Position numbers and translations under genes: made by a program. The notes below the pieces were generated by a model. The model was not told the origin of the DNA, did not search any database, and worked only from the letters and a program-made list of their open reading frames with translations. 50,446 nt of DNA from Clostridiales bacterium (GTDB lineage Bacteria; Bacillota; Desulfotomaculia; Desulfotomaculales; VENG01), in the NCBI GenBank assembly GCA_016278505.1, contig JADQBQ010000005.1, forward strand, positions 100,771-151,216, given 5' to 3'. This document shows, piece after piece, positions 1 to 8,692 of the stretch; positions within the stretch are counted from its first letter, which is position 1, and the number at the start of each line of letters is the position of its first letter.

Positions 1-133
1 AGGGAGGGGATGAGCAGCAGATCCCTCCCCATGCCGCAGTCATGACATTCGGCTTACCTTCTTCATTATAAGTCCCGACAATAAAAACCGGTGTTGGGTA
101 GACCAATGTTTTAGCTCCCAAGCTTTTCTTCAT
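1..133 (-). CDS. Flavin reductase family protein (flavoredoxin-like), 3' part outside the window
   Basis: The gene starts at the ATG at 133 and runs off the left edge, so only 44 codons are visible. The peptide begins [20 protein letters not shown] and continues with [20 protein letters not shown]. That is the typical N-terminus of the FMN-binding split-barrel flavin reductase/flavoredoxin family, in which PNVMTAAW lies in the flavin-binding region. A GGATGA ribosome-binding site precedes the start. It lies 83 bp downstream of two flavodoxin-fold genes on the same strand, which suggests a small flavin redox operon. The family assignment rests on this short but characteristic stretch; the substrate cannot be inferred. 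Confidence 0.8.
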   Translation of the reverse strand, partial: MKKSLGAKTLVYPTPVFIVGTYNEEGKPNVMTAAWGGICCSSPP

Positions 134-216
134 GATCTCATCCTTTCAACTAAAAATTTTTTCTAGTATACACCCTTCGCCCAGGCAATATAAACAAGCA
201 GGTGTCTTATCCTGTC

Positions 217-894
217 TCATTTTACTTTTATCCCGTAAGGCCTGGTAGCTAAGTCCTCAATACCACTCTTTTTGGCATTTTTCCGGGTCAAAGCATTCAT
301 TAGCAATTTTACCAACCAGGGAGGCATGGGAATGGTTGACCGATCTTCCAGAGTAAGGTCCTCAACTCCCGACAGACTGCCCTCCCATATTTTTTCAGCC
401 ACCCGGTCCAGTGAGGAACGAATTCCCTTGGTTAATCCCCCCGCGCTCTCTAAAGTCCGGCCATTGATGGGGGAAGTGCCGCCAAAACTCAAGCCTCCAC
501 ACCACTCAATCCCCATTTCCCGGGCAAAACACCGGCACATTTCCAAACAGGGCCTTCGCTGCTGGGGTTCCGGGTAACCGGAGTGGATAATGGCTAACAT
601 CTTTGTTCCCTCCAAACCATTTCGGCCTATTTTGTCTCGGGCCATTTCCAATAACTGAATTAAAGGGGCGGAAAGAAGATCCACGTAAACCGGAGCAGAT
701 AAGATCAAAAGCTCACATGCCGCCAACTCTTGAAAAAAGACATCCTGCTCCCGGGGTCGGTGATACATGCGGCGGGCATAATAACTTGGAACCGACATTT
801 CCCCGGAAGACAACTGCTGAGCAAGGTAGTTCACCAGGGACTGGGAGGTACTCTTTTCCCCCCGGTTACTTCCAATCACTGATACTATTTTCAT
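217..894 (-). CDS. Flavodoxin-fold NAD(P)H-dependent oxidoreductase
   Basis: A 225-residue protein starting MKIVSVIGSNRGEKSTSQSL. This is the beta1-loop-alpha1 pattern (GSNR...ST) that binds the FMN phosphate in the NADPH-dependent FMN reductase/flavodoxin-like superfamily. A second conserved block, ILSAPVYVDLLSAPLIQLLE at about residues 64-83, matches the flavin-contact segment of that fold. A GGGGGTG ribosome-binding site precedes the ATG. The start overlaps the stop of the upstream gene by 4 bp, so the two are probably translationally coupled. Unlike its neighbour it lacks a CxxC cluster motif. The partner and substrate are unknown. Confidence 0.7.
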   Translation of the reverse strand: MKIVSVIGSNRGEKSTSQSLVNYLAQQLSSGEMSVPSYYARRMYHRPREQDVFFQELAACELLILSAPVYVDLLSAPLIQLLEMARDKIGRNGLEGTKMLAIIHSGYPEPQQRRPCLEMCRCFAREMGIEWCGGLSFGGTSPINGRTLESAGGLTKGIRSSLDRVAEKIWEGSLSGVEDLTLEDRSTIPMPPWLVKLLMNALTRKNAKKSGIEDLATRPYGIKVK

Positions 895-1454
895 TCGCCC
901 ACCCCCTTTAATCCCCGCTCAATCTGGTTTTCCACATCTCCGGGATCATCACCTTCCGTTATAATTACCGCTGAATACCGGTCTAAAAGAAAATTTACGG
1001 CATTCCGCTCCGTAAGGTATTTAAAGGCTTCCCGTTCTTGAGCATTTTCCTCCCCGAGGATACCAATGGTCATTAGAAAGGGCATAGGCTCATACCGGTT
1101 CTGATGGTGGAGTTCCCCCTGGTACACAGTAAAGAAAGGTGTATTTAGGGGCAACAGCCGGTCTATCACCTTTTTTAATTCTGAATGATAGCCTCCAAAA
1201 CTAATGGGAGTAAGAAAAACTACCAGTTGACTCTGTACCCAACCGGCCAGTATCTTTTCCATTTCATCCTTCCGGGTGCACAGTCCCGGAGACCTGGTGG
1301 CACACCCCCCACAACTGGCACAAGGCTTGATGTCCATATTCCCCAGGGCAAAAACATCATACCGCCAACCTTTCTTTTTTAATTCAGATTCCAATATCTT
1401 TTCCGCATCCGAATTCTTTTGTTCAGGAAATGCATTTAGGATCAACGCTTTCAT
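891..1454 (-). CDS. Flavodoxin family protein with Cys-rich iron-sulfur-like motif
   Basis: A 187-residue protein beginning MKALILNAFPEQKNSDAEKI, the phosphate-binding loop of NADPH-dependent FMN reductases. The motif CASCGGCATRSPGLC (about residues 45-59) followed by KDEM is typical of the iron-sulfur flavoprotein-like branch, where such cysteines can bind a [4Fe-4S] cluster. I chose the ATG at 1454 because a G-rich ribosome-binding site (GGGGGGTG) lies just before it; an upstream start would add 13 poorly conserved residues. It lies 78 bp downstream of recQ and overlaps the next flavodoxin-like gene by 4 bp. Cluster binding is inferred from the cysteines only. Confidence 0.7.
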   Translation of the reverse strand: MKALILNAFPEQKNSDAEKILESELKKKGWRYDVFALGNMDIKPCASCGGCATRSPGLCTRKDEMEKILAGWVQSQLVVFLTPISFGGYHSELKKVIDRLLPLNTPFFTVYQGELHHQNRYEPMPFLMTIGILGEENAQEREAFKYLTERNAVNFLLDRYSAVIITEGDDPGDVENQIERGLKGVGE

Positions 1455-1532
1455 ACCACCACACCCCCCCGGAAATCGGTGTACTGTTAACACTTATCTA
1501 AAATACGCTTGCACAATTGAATATTGTATTCC

Positions 1533-3362
1533 TTATCCTCTTTCTCCAACATTCGACTGCCGGGCATTTTCCACACTGTCGGCAACTTCACCCTTTTCCT
1601 GCAGGTGCTGCTGAATCTCAGCCAGGAACAATGATCCAAAACGCTGAAGTTTAACCTCTCCCACCCCGGTTATAGCCATCAGGTCTTGCTCGCCTGCAGG
1701 ACAGCTTTCGCTCATCTCCCGCAGAGTGACATCTGTAAACACCATGTAAGGAGGCAGGCCTTCCTGCTGGGCAATATCCTTACGTAACCGACGCAGCCTC
1801 TCGAAAAGTTCATTGTCCGGCGCCTTTTCCTCTTCCCGTATCACTTTCCGGTAAACAGGGGCCTGTCCTTTGAGCACCGGACCGGCTTTTTGCCGCAACT
1901 TAAGCACAGGGTACTGGCTTTCAGTAACCATAATATATCCCTCGGCAATTAATATGTTAATTAAGTCCTTAATTTCATTCAATGAATAATCCTGTAGAAG
2001 CCCATAGGTCGACAGGCTGTCAAATCCCAACTGAAGCACCTTTTTATTGCGAGATCCTTTTAAAACCCCGGCCACCAGCGCTAGACCAAAGCGCTGCTGC
2101 ATACGCCATATACAGGAAAAAATTTTTTGGGCTTCAACTGTTATATCCATAAGCTCACTATCATCGCTGCAATTGCTACAGTTACTGCAAGCATCCGGCA
2201 TACTTTCTTCACCAAAATAGGCAAGTATGTAGTGGCGCAAACAATGAGTAGTATAGCAATAGTCTACCACGGATTGCAGCTTGCGGTAATCACGCGCCCT
2301 GCGCTCCGGAGTTGACTCATTAAGCTCAATCAAATATTTTTGCACCTGAATATCTTGCGGGCTGAAGAGGAGAATGCACTCACCGGGCTCACCATCCCGG
2401 CCCGCCCGTCCGGCTTCCTGGTAATAGCTTTCCATATTTTTCGGCATATTATGATGAATTACAAAACGCACGTTGGATTTGTCTATACCCATGCCAAATG
2501 CATTGGTGGCCACAATAACCTGTATCTCATCGTAGATAAACGCCTCTTGTACCTTGGTACGAGCACCATCACTCAATCCGGCATGATATTTCCCAGCCGC
2601 AAAACCTTTAGCCTGTAAAAATTCACAAAGATTATCCACCTCTTTACGCGTGGCTGCATAAATAATCCCGGGCTCACCTTTATTTCGACTCAGGAATTGA
2701 AATATAAAATTTCTTCTATTCTCGCCGCGTATAACCGAGAAAAATAAATTGGGACGGTCAAAACCGGTGACGTGTATAAAAGGCTTGTGAAATGCAAGGT
2801 GCCGGCCTATGTCCTTCTTTACTTCTTTAGTAGCGGTGGCAGTAAATGCAGCCACCGCCGGCCGGGATGAAAAACCGGCAATCAGCCCGGCAATGGCCAA
2901 GTAGCTGGGCCTAAAATCATGGCCCCACTGGGAAACGCAGTGGGCCTCGTCCACAGCCAACAGTGAAATATGCAGGCGATTGATAAGTTCCCGGAAGGAA
3001 TCAGCTTCTAATCGTTCAGGTGCTATGTACAAAAGCTTATACCTGCCACGGGACACATCGTGCATTCGGGCCTCAACTTCGCGGTATCCAAGCGAGCTGT
3101 TTATAAAAGTAGCCGGTATACCAAGGTTATTGAGGGCATCAACCTGATCCTTCATTAGAGAAATCAACGGAGAGATGACCACAGTTGTGCCCGGAAAAAT
3201 CAGTGCCGGAATTTGATAACAAAGTGATTTTCCGCCACCTGTGGGCATAATGCCCAGTGTGTCACAACCATTTAAAATACTAAGCATAATTTTTTCTTGC
3301 CCTTCCCGAAAGGAAGAATATCCATAATACTTTTTTAACAGCTTTCTGGCTTTTTCCAGCAT
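1533..3362 (-). CDS. recQ: ATP-dependent DNA helicase RecQ
   Basis: A 609-residue 3'-5' SF2 DNA helicase for recombination and repair of stalled forks. Visible motifs are Walker A PTGGGKSLCYQ (residues 40-50), the DEAH box in VDEAHCVSQWGHDFRPSY, motif III AFTATAT, and the C-terminal helicase block with QEAGRAGRDGEPG. The RecQ zinc region has Cys in YCYTTHC and ACSNCSNC. A winged-helix RQC region follows, and an HRDC domain occupies about residues 515-590. The length fits the family. A GGAG site 8 nt before the ATG supports the start. It probably leads a minus-strand operon with the flavodoxin genes, although that grouping has no obvious functional logic. Confidence 0.95.
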   Translation of the reverse strand: MLEKARKLLKKYYGYSSFREGQEKIMLSILNGCDTLGIMPTGGGKSLCYQIPALIFPGTTVVISPLISLMKDQVDALNNLGIPATFINSSLGYREVEARMHDVSRGRYKLLYIAPERLEADSFRELINRLHISLLAVDEAHCVSQWGHDFRPSYLAIAGLIAGFSSRPAVAAFTATATKEVKKDIGRHLAFHKPFIHVTGFDRPNLFFSVIRGENRRNFIFQFLSRNKGEPGIIYAATRKEVDNLCEFLQAKGFAAGKYHAGLSDGARTKVQEAFIYDEIQVIVATNAFGMGIDKSNVRFVIHHNMPKNMESYYQEAGRAGRDGEPGECILLFSPQDIQVQKYLIELNESTPERRARDYRKLQSVVDYCYTTHCLRHYILAYFGEESMPDACSNCSNCSDDSELMDITVEAQKIFSCIWRMQQRFGLALVAGVLKGSRNKKVLQLGFDSLSTYGLLQDYSLNEIKDLINILIAEGYIMVTESQYPVLKLRQKAGPVLKGQAPVYRKVIREEEKAPDNELFERLRRLRKDIAQQEGLPPYMVFTDVTLREMSESCPAGEQDLMAITGVGEVKLQRFGSLFLAEIQQHLQEKGEVADSVENARQSNVGERG

Positions 3363-3504
3363 AGGCTAAACTCCTGACATAATTCTTGTTTCTTTATATA
3401 TCCTTTTCTTGAGTTTATCATATCACGGAAAGCAACACAGCCAAAGAAAAGGAACAGTTATCTGGCTTCTTTGCCATCCTTATCTTGATTTTTGTCGAAA
3501 TAAC

Positions 3505-3520
3505 TAGGAAAATTTTCCTA
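3505..3520. promoter_or_regulatory. 16-bp perfect palindrome upstream of lipoprotein gene
   Basis: The sequence TAGGAAAATTTTCCTA is a perfect AT-rich palindrome in the gap between divergent recQ and the lipoprotein gene, about 65 bp before the lipoprotein start. It could be a binding site for a dimeric regulator. No clear promoter was found beside it, so the role is unproven. Confidence 0.3.
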
Positions 3521-3584
3521 AGCAAATAAAGGAAAGAAACTATAAATACGGAACAATTAAAAAAAACAAAAGGGGAGAGTCTAT

Positions 3585-4313
3585 GTGAAAAGATCATTAA
3601 GTTGGTGGCTGGTTGCTTTCTTAATTTTTACCTGCGTGAGCCTTGCTGCCTGTGGAGGAGGAACAAAAGAAAGTGGCAGTAACCCGCAAGGAGAAGAAGA
3701 TGCTGCAGTGGAGAGCTCCGGCAATGAAGGCGATACGTTATCCCTGGGAGCCTTGTTTGCGAAAAGCGAGAATGTTGAAGGTATGACTTATGACTTTACG
3801 CTTCAATCCAAAAAACAAGAAATGAGCGGCAAGTTTTGGATGCAGGGAGACAAGTTTAAATTTGAGTCAATGATGGAAGGACAAAAGGTAATTACCATTT
3901 TTGACGGTAGTACGGTTTATAACTGTATACCGGATCAGAACATGGCAGTTAAGGTTGCCATGGATGCCATCTCACAGCCGGAAACTCCTCTAGAAAAAGC
4001 TGAGAGCTTTGAAGAAGGGAACGCCAAATTACTGGAAACCACCGTTTATGACGGTGTAAAGTGCAAGGTTGTTTCGATTTCAGGCCCTGATGGTCAAGAA
4101 GAAGCGAAAATGTGGGTGCGTGAAGACTATGGTATTCCTGTAAAGGTGGAAGTTACAGAAGCTGATGGTAGTAAAACAGTGATGGAATATAAAAACCTGG
4201 AAATTGGTCCCCCTCCGGCAGGAACCTTCGAACTACCATCTGGAATAGAAGTTATGGATATGAGCAATATGATAGAACAAATGCCCGACATGTCTCAGCT
4301 GCCTGGCAATTAA
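3585..4313 (+). CDS. LolA-like/DUF4412-like secreted lipoprotein
   Basis: A 242-residue protein starting at GTG with an AGGGGAG ribosome-binding site 7 nt upstream. The N-terminus has a lysine-arginine pair, a hydrophobic stretch and the lipobox LAAC at about residue 23, so the mature protein should be lipid-anchored on the outer face of the membrane. A low-complexity Gly/Ser/Glu linker follows. The body (MTYDFTLQSKKQEMSGKFWM..., KMWVREDYGIPVKVE) resembles the LolA-like outer-membrane-lipoprotein-sorting fold found in Gram-positive lipoproteins. The role is unknown in this setting. It stands alone and ends before a strong terminator. Confidence 0.6.
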   Translation: MKRSLSWWLVAFLIFTCVSLAACGGGTKESGSNPQGEEDAAVESSGNEGDTLSLGALFAKSENVEGMTYDFTLQSKKQEMSGKFWMQGDKFKFESMMEGQKVITIFDGSTVYNCIPDQNMAVKVAMDAISQPETPLEKAESFEEGNAKLLETTVYDGVKCKVVSISGPDGQEEAKMWVREDYGIPVKVEVTEADGSKTVMEYKNLEIGPPPAGTFELPSGIEVMDMSNMIEQMPDMSQLPGN

Positions 4314-4331
4314 GGCCTAGTTATTATTGAG

Positions 4332-4359
4332 AAAAAAGAGCCTGCAGGCTCTTTTTTTT
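4332..4359. terminator. Rho-independent terminator (bidirectional)
   Basis: The inverted repeat AAAAGAGCCTGC / GCAGGCTCTTTT is followed by a T run. It lies between the convergent lipoprotein gene and the MutS-like gene and can serve both. Confidence 0.85.
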
Positions 4360-4382
4360 GTGGATGTATGCGGGCGACGGTT

Positions 4383-6188
4383 TCAATTGATCTTAATACC
4401 AATAATCTTCATTAAAGCGACAGCATTGGTAGATTTGGAAACCCCGGGCTTCAGGCGATAGTCGAAGGTTATTTCCCGGCCGGATATTTGATCCGTAAAA
4501 TGATAATTTTTTATCTGAGGGATTTCCTGTTCCAAACGGCTTAGCTCAAGGTCGTGGGTGGATACTAACCCGATGGCTGCCAACTCATGTAAACTTTTTA
4601 GGACTGCTTGAGCGCCCAAAATTCTGTCCTTTGAATTAGTTCCTTTGAAAATTTCATCGACCAAGAAAATGATTGGTTCCCCGAACCTAGCAGCGTCTAC
4701 TATCAACTTAATTCTTTGCAGTTCAGCATAGAAAGAAGAAATGTTTTTCTCTAAATTATCATTAATATGAATGCTTGTATATACATTCATGCGAGAACAA
4801 CTTAATTCTTTAGCGCAAACAGGGGCTCCGGCATAAGCAAGAATTAAGTTTATCCCTACTGTTCTGAGGAGAGTACTTTTGCCGGACATATTAGAGCCGG
4901 TAATAAGTAGAATTATACCTGGTTCCGACAGTTCAACGTTATTTCCCACGCGCACTTCATCTTTAATCAATGGATGTCCCAGTGCCACAGCTTTAAATGC
5001 CGGTTTGGACTCTTTTATTTCGGGCATCGTCCAATGGGGATGATCATGAGCCAGACCGGTAAAGCTGGATAACGCTTCAAATTCAGCAATCACCTCAATC
5101 CAAGATCTCAGTGACCGGCCTGAACCGCTGCGCCATTGTTCTAGTTTAATCAGTGTTTGTAGATCCCATAAAACACCTATGTTAATCACGGGATGCAAGC
5201 TGGAATAACGAAGATTCATCCGCTCTACGATGTTAAATAGCTTCTTAATCCGGCGAGATGGTGCATCACCGCCCTGAATTAGTTTTCTTTTTAAACCCTT
5301 TAAGAGCGGAGACTCGAATTTTTCCGGTTCTATGCATTTTAAAAGAGCTGACCAGCGCCGTATCTCATGAACCGAATTACCGGTCTTATTAAAAGTTTGA
5401 TGAGCTTTTTTTGATGTAAAAGCAACGATTATTATCTGCATCGTAAAGGGTAAAACCCAAAGATATGGGGGTATCAGGGATGTCAAATGGAGATGCCCGA
5501 GAAAGGCCAAAACCACGGTAATAACCGGGCAAAAGAGGAGTAAAGATGTATATTTATTAGTAAATACCGGCTTTTCTTCCGCCCAGGCCAATAATTTTTC
5601 TAAATTGCCGGGTTTTCTTACACTCTCCGACATACCGGTGGCTTGAAAATGCTGGCGCCAGTCCAGTCGCGGACTAAGTTCCTTTATAGCCTGTTGTCGT
5701 TGTTTTATTTCATCTAAACTAGTTTGGAATTCCAGCAAATGAGCTAATCTCTCTTCACCGGCAAGAGAAGTGGCAGCATTAAGATACTGAAACAATGATC
5801 CCTGTCCGAATATATTTAAATCAGATGAATAACGATGTTCAGGGTTTATAAACCGCTCCCCTGTATTGGGAAACTCTAACCATTTGCCATCCAGGCGCTG
5901 CATGGCAACATCATTGATATGGACTAATAACTCCAAATATTTGATATTCGCTTTAACTCGATTATGCCTGACAAGCATCCATAGAAAGATAACAATTAAA
6001 ATTCCACTGAATAGCAGATAAACAGGTTTCGGTGACAGCAATGAATGAGCCATTAAAAAACCAACCGCGGCCAAAAAAAACAGCGGACGCAAGAGAACCA
6101 GCAGACTATTTTGCTTCATAACGCCGGACAGTTCTTCTCTAATATCTGCTCTTTTTAATCGGTAAGTCTCATATATTGAGTTAACCAT
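4383..6188 (-). CDS. Membrane-anchored MutS-like ATPase
   Basis: A protein of about 601 residues whose C-terminal 200 residues form a MutS domain V ABC-type ATPase: Walker A ITGSNMSGKSTLLRTVG, Walker B FLVDEIFKGTNSKDR and the H-loop region STHDLELSRLE. The mismatch-recognition domain is absent. Instead the N-terminal half has two paired hydrophobic segments (LLRPLFFLAAVGFLMAH, YLLFSGILIVIFLWMLV) and another pair near residues 220-260, which suggest membrane anchoring. I chose the ATG at 6188 because GGGGAG lies 7 nt upstream and a longer start would overlap the preceding gene. This subgroup of MutS-like membrane proteins has no established function; classical mismatch repair is unlikely. Confidence 0.8.
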   Translation of the reverse strand: MVNSIYETYRLKRADIREELSGVMKQNSLLVLLRPLFFLAAVGFLMAHSLLSPKPVYLLFSGILIVIFLWMLVRHNRVKANIKYLELLVHINDVAMQRLDGKWLEFPNTGERFINPEHRYSSDLNIFGQGSLFQYLNAATSLAGEERLAHLLEFQTSLDEIKQRQQAIKELSPRLDWRQHFQATGMSESVRKPGNLEKLLAWAEEKPVFTNKYTSLLLFCPVITVVLAFLGHLHLTSLIPPYLWVLPFTMQIIIVAFTSKKAHQTFNKTGNSVHEIRRWSALLKCIEPEKFESPLLKGLKRKLIQGGDAPSRRIKKLFNIVERMNLRYSSLHPVINIGVLWDLQTLIKLEQWRSGSGRSLRSWIEVIAEFEALSSFTGLAHDHPHWTMPEIKESKPAFKAVALGHPLIKDEVRVGNNVELSEPGIILLITGSNMSGKSTLLRTVGINLILAYAGAPVCAKELSCSRMNVYTSIHINDNLEKNISSFYAELQRIKLIVDAARFGEPIIFLVDEIFKGTNSKDRILGAQAVLKSLHELAAIGLVSTHDLELSRLEQEIPQIKNYHFTDQISGREITFDYRLKPGVSKSTNAVALMKIIGIKIN

Positions 6189-6213
6189 CAATTGCTCCCC
6201 GTCTGCGAATAAT

Positions 6214-6501
6214 TTAAACAGAAGGTTTTCTAAAAGGTATAACCTTACCGTTACCCTTGGTTTGCTCAGGAGATTTGTCTTGGCAGGATTGACATCCACC
6301 GCAGCCATTTTTATTACCAACAAACACCTTACGCCATGACACTTGCCATTTATCCTCTACCTGCTCTATATTAGTTTCCACTTCATACTGGGGACCGTGT
6401 GATTCATTTGCTAATCTCGATTCTGTAGTAGCAACAATACTTGCAATTTTTAAAGCTTTCTCTTCAGAATCATACATAGTCTGTAACTTTACCCATTCCA
6501 T
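6214..6501 (-). CDS. Small hypothetical protein with CxxCxxC tail
   Basis: A 95-residue unrecognised protein starting MEWVKLQTMYDSEEKALKIA. The N-terminal part is mixed alpha/beta without membrane segments. The C-terminal third carries GCGGCQSCQDKSPEQ, a CxxCxxC cluster that could bind a metal or an Fe-S centre, followed by a basic tail. It ends 25 bp before the MutS-like ATPase on the same strand, so the two are probably co-transcribed. I do not recognise a domain and infer no function. Confidence 0.65.
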   Translation of the reverse strand: MEWVKLQTMYDSEEKALKIASIVATTESRLANESHGPQYEVETNIEQVEDKWQVSWRKVFVGNKNGCGGCQSCQDKSPEQTKGNGKVIPFRKPSV

Positions 6502-6720
6502 AATTATTCACTCCCTCCACAATACTTAGTTACCAGCTAACCATATTCATTTAAAATTACCACTAATTATATCACGCCATACAAGTTAAAAAACATCCTG
6601 GCTTGGGATTTTAATTTAGTGTTCCACAAACTCCAACAATGTTTTTGATTATGCTTTAAATTTACCAGGAAAACTTAAAGGAAACGTGGAATTTGGAATT
6701 TATAGTTTCGTGGCAAATCT

Positions 6721-6800
6721 TAAAAAGGCAAACCCATCGAAAGGTGGGTGCTTATAGCCATGGATTTAAGGCTTTACAGCTATGATTGCCAGGTCCTGTC
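6721..6800 (+). ncRNA. Cyclic di-GMP-I (GEMM) riboswitch-like aptamer, orphan
   Basis: The segment contains GGCAAACCC, a GAAA tetraloop closed by CCCATC/GGTGGG, then TAGCC...GGATTTAAGG and TATGATTGCCAGGTC. The order and spacing match the GEMM-I aptamer (GGCAAACC-GAAA-GG...GCAAAGCC...GCCGGGUNNCC). The usual GACGCAAAGCC segment is degenerate here (GTGCTTATAGCC). It reads on the plus strand and is followed by an intrinsic terminator, but no intact plus-strand gene lies downstream; the chemoreceptor at 6946 is on the opposite strand. It may be decayed or leftover. Confidence 0.6.
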
Positions 6801-6814
6801 CTGATAAATTCTTG

Positions 6815-6837
6815 GCGACCTTTTAGGTCGCTTTTTT
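6815..6837 (+). terminator. Intrinsic terminator after the GEMM-like aptamer
   Basis: GCGACC, loop TTTTA, GGTCGC, then six T. It lies 15 bp after the aptamer, as the expression platform of a transcriptional riboswitch would. Beyond it a strong ribosome-binding site (GAGGTGAGGGG) is followed by only about 15 codons before a stop. Confidence 0.8.
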
Positions 6838-6945
6838 GGTAAACCACATTTGTGAGGTGAGGGGAATTACAAACGAAAAACAATTATCAAATCTGATTGA
6901 AAAACTGTTTTAAGACAAATAGTGGGTACCGGGCACCCGTATAAC

Positions 6946-8544
6946 TTAGGTACCCGGTACTGTGTTTTCTATTTTGAATTTTGATATGGTCTCGTTTAAA
7001 TCATCGACAATATTTGTTAAATCCTGTGCTGCACTGGATACTTGTTGAGTCGTGGAAGTAATTTGTTCATTTGATGCGGATAATTGTTGTGATCCTTCAT
7101 TAACCTGCATAACACCCTCCGCGACATCCCTGATTATACCAGTATTTTTCTCAACAGCACTGATAATATCATCCAGAGCAACCCCTGCATTATTGGCAAC
7201 CTGCACACCTTGATCTACTTCTACTGCACCGTCTTCAATGGCAGACACAGCTTCACCAACACCAACTTGCATCTTTTCTATCAAGCCCGTAATTTCACTG
7301 GCCGCACCGGCGGATTGTTCAGCTAGTTTACGCACTTCTTCGGCCACAACCGAAAAGCCGCGTCCATGTTCTCCAGCCCTGGCCGCTTCAATGGCCGCAT
7401 TTAAAGCTAAAAGGTTTGTTTGATCAGCGATAACGGTTATGGTATTGATTATTTTGCCAATCTGATCCGACTGCTGACCAAGGTTCCTTATTGCCTTAGC
7501 GTTATTTTGGGACATTTGGGCAATGGAATTTATTTTTTCAACAGTCTCTTTTACCGCTTGATTACCATTTCGTGCAGCTGCTTCCACCTGCTCGTATTCC
7601 TCTGTGGCCACTTCCAATTTTTCAGCCCCTTGGCTTGATACAGAGGCAACCTCGTTTGTAATTCCGGCCACTTCTTCCATTGTAGCAGTGACTTCTTCAC
7701 TCGACGCTGCTAAATCCTGACTATGAACAGTTAAAGTATTAGAATTATCTCTGATCTTGGAAATTATATCGTGCAGGTTTTCCATCACCCCGTTAAAACT
7801 TTGTGCAACTTTAGCAATTTCATCCTTACCCTTCACCTGAATACGTTTCGTCAAATCGCCTTCACCACGGTTGATATCGTCCATTGACATGCGAAGCTGT
7901 GTGAGTGGTGGAACAATTTTTCTAATTAAAAACAAACATCCCATCACCAGAATAACTGAGACCGAGGCCAATACCAAGATTAAAGCAATTCGCAACGAAT
8001 GCATGAGCTTTTGGGATTCCATTATTGCGTCATTCATGGCCTGGATTTGCCCTGCAACGTATTCATCCAGCTGATTGGATAATTCTTTAGCTAAGCCGTC
8101 AAACTCCGGCATCATTGCATTTCCTGCTTCTCTTCCTTCATTGATATATGCACCGGCCATTTTACGTCCTACCGAATAATAAGGCTCAAAATCATTAATA
8201 ATCTTGTCAATACTTACCGCATGTACGGTATCATTAGTACGAAGCTCTTTTGCATAACCACGAAATTCTTGGGCGTATTGCTCTGCTTTTTCAAGTCCAT
8301 CTTTTTCTCCTGTGGCGCTTGCATCAGTAAGCCACTGCTGCACCTGAGCTACTTCATAGCGCATGTTTTGAGCCTGCAGGACATTTACCGTTACCTTCTT
8401 TTCGATTGTCTTAATCTCTTTATTAACATTTTGTAGTCCTATGTACGTAAAAGACCCCAATGTTAGCAAACATATTATTAACAAAACCATAAAACCACTA
8501 AGTGATGACTTAATAGTTAAACCCTTTGATAGCATTTTGTTCAC
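6946..8544 (-). CDS. Methyl-accepting chemotaxis protein
   Basis: A 532-residue chemoreceptor. It has an N-terminal membrane helix (residues 15-35), a periplasm-type helical ligand domain (about 36-190), a second membrane helix ([22 protein letters not shown]), a HAMP domain (about 210-262) and a long cytoplasmic signalling coil. The hairpin tip contains [32 protein letters not shown] (quoted by its ends QIGKIINTI and AIEAARAGE). The start is GTG with a run of six G five nt upstream, inside a perfect inverted repeat (see 8539-8575). It probably signals to a CheA outside the window; the ligand is unknown. It is not arranged to be controlled by the nearby riboswitch, which is on the other strand. 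Confidence 0.93.
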   Translation of the reverse strand: MNKMLSKGLTIKSSLSGFMVLLIICLLTLGSFTYIGLQNVNKEIKTIEKKVTVNVLQAQNMRYEVAQVQQWLTDASATGEKDGLEKAEQYAQEFRGYAKELRTNDTVHAVSIDKIINDFEPYYSVGRKMAGAYINEGREAGNAMMPEFDGLAKELSNQLDEYVAGQIQAMNDAIMESQKLMHSLRIALILVLASVSVILVMGCLFLIRKIVPPLTQLRMSMDDINRGEGDLTKRIQVKGKDEIAKVAQSFNGVMENLHDIISKIRDNSNTLTVHSQDLAASSEEVTATMEEVAGITNEVASVSSQGAEKLEVATEEYEQVEAAARNGNQAVKETVEKINSIAQMSQNNAKAIRNLGQQSDQIGKIINTITVIADQTNLLALNAAIEAARAGEHGRGFSVVAEEVRKLAEQSAGAASEITGLIEKMQVGVGEAVSAIEDGAVEVDQGVQVANNAGVALDDIISAVEKNTGIIRDVAEGVMQVNEGSQQLSASNEQITSTTQQVSSAAQDLTNIVDDLNETISKFKIENTVPGT

Positions 8545-8575
8545 AATATCCCCCCTGTTTAATGATATTGTGAAC
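8539..8575 (-). promoter_or_regulatory. 12-bp inverted repeat enclosing the chemoreceptor RBS and start codon
   Basis: GTTCACAATATC (8539-8550) and GATATTGTGAAC (8564-8575) are perfect inverted repeats separated by 13 nt. In the mRNA the G-rich ribosome-binding site lies in the loop and the GTG start lies in the 3' arm of a 12-bp stem. It may be a translational control hairpin or a DNA operator. Confidence 0.6.
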
Positions 8576-8692
8576 TATTATAGCTATAAAATATTAATTA
8601 TTTCTTAAGTATACCTTAAGATGATATAAACAACTATTATTTAAGACTCTATCAATTCAATAGACCAGCCCCGTTAGGTACCGATGTTTATA

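Noticed and set aside
6860-6912. Short frame ITNEKQLSNLIEKLF behind a strong RBS
   Set aside because: No standard start codon and only about 15 codons before a stop; kept only as a possible remnant in the riboswitch finding.
6926-6960. Inverted repeat GTACCGGG / CCCGGTAC around the MCP stop codon
   Set aside because: Could be a terminator, but no T run follows on the minus strand, so I did not list it.
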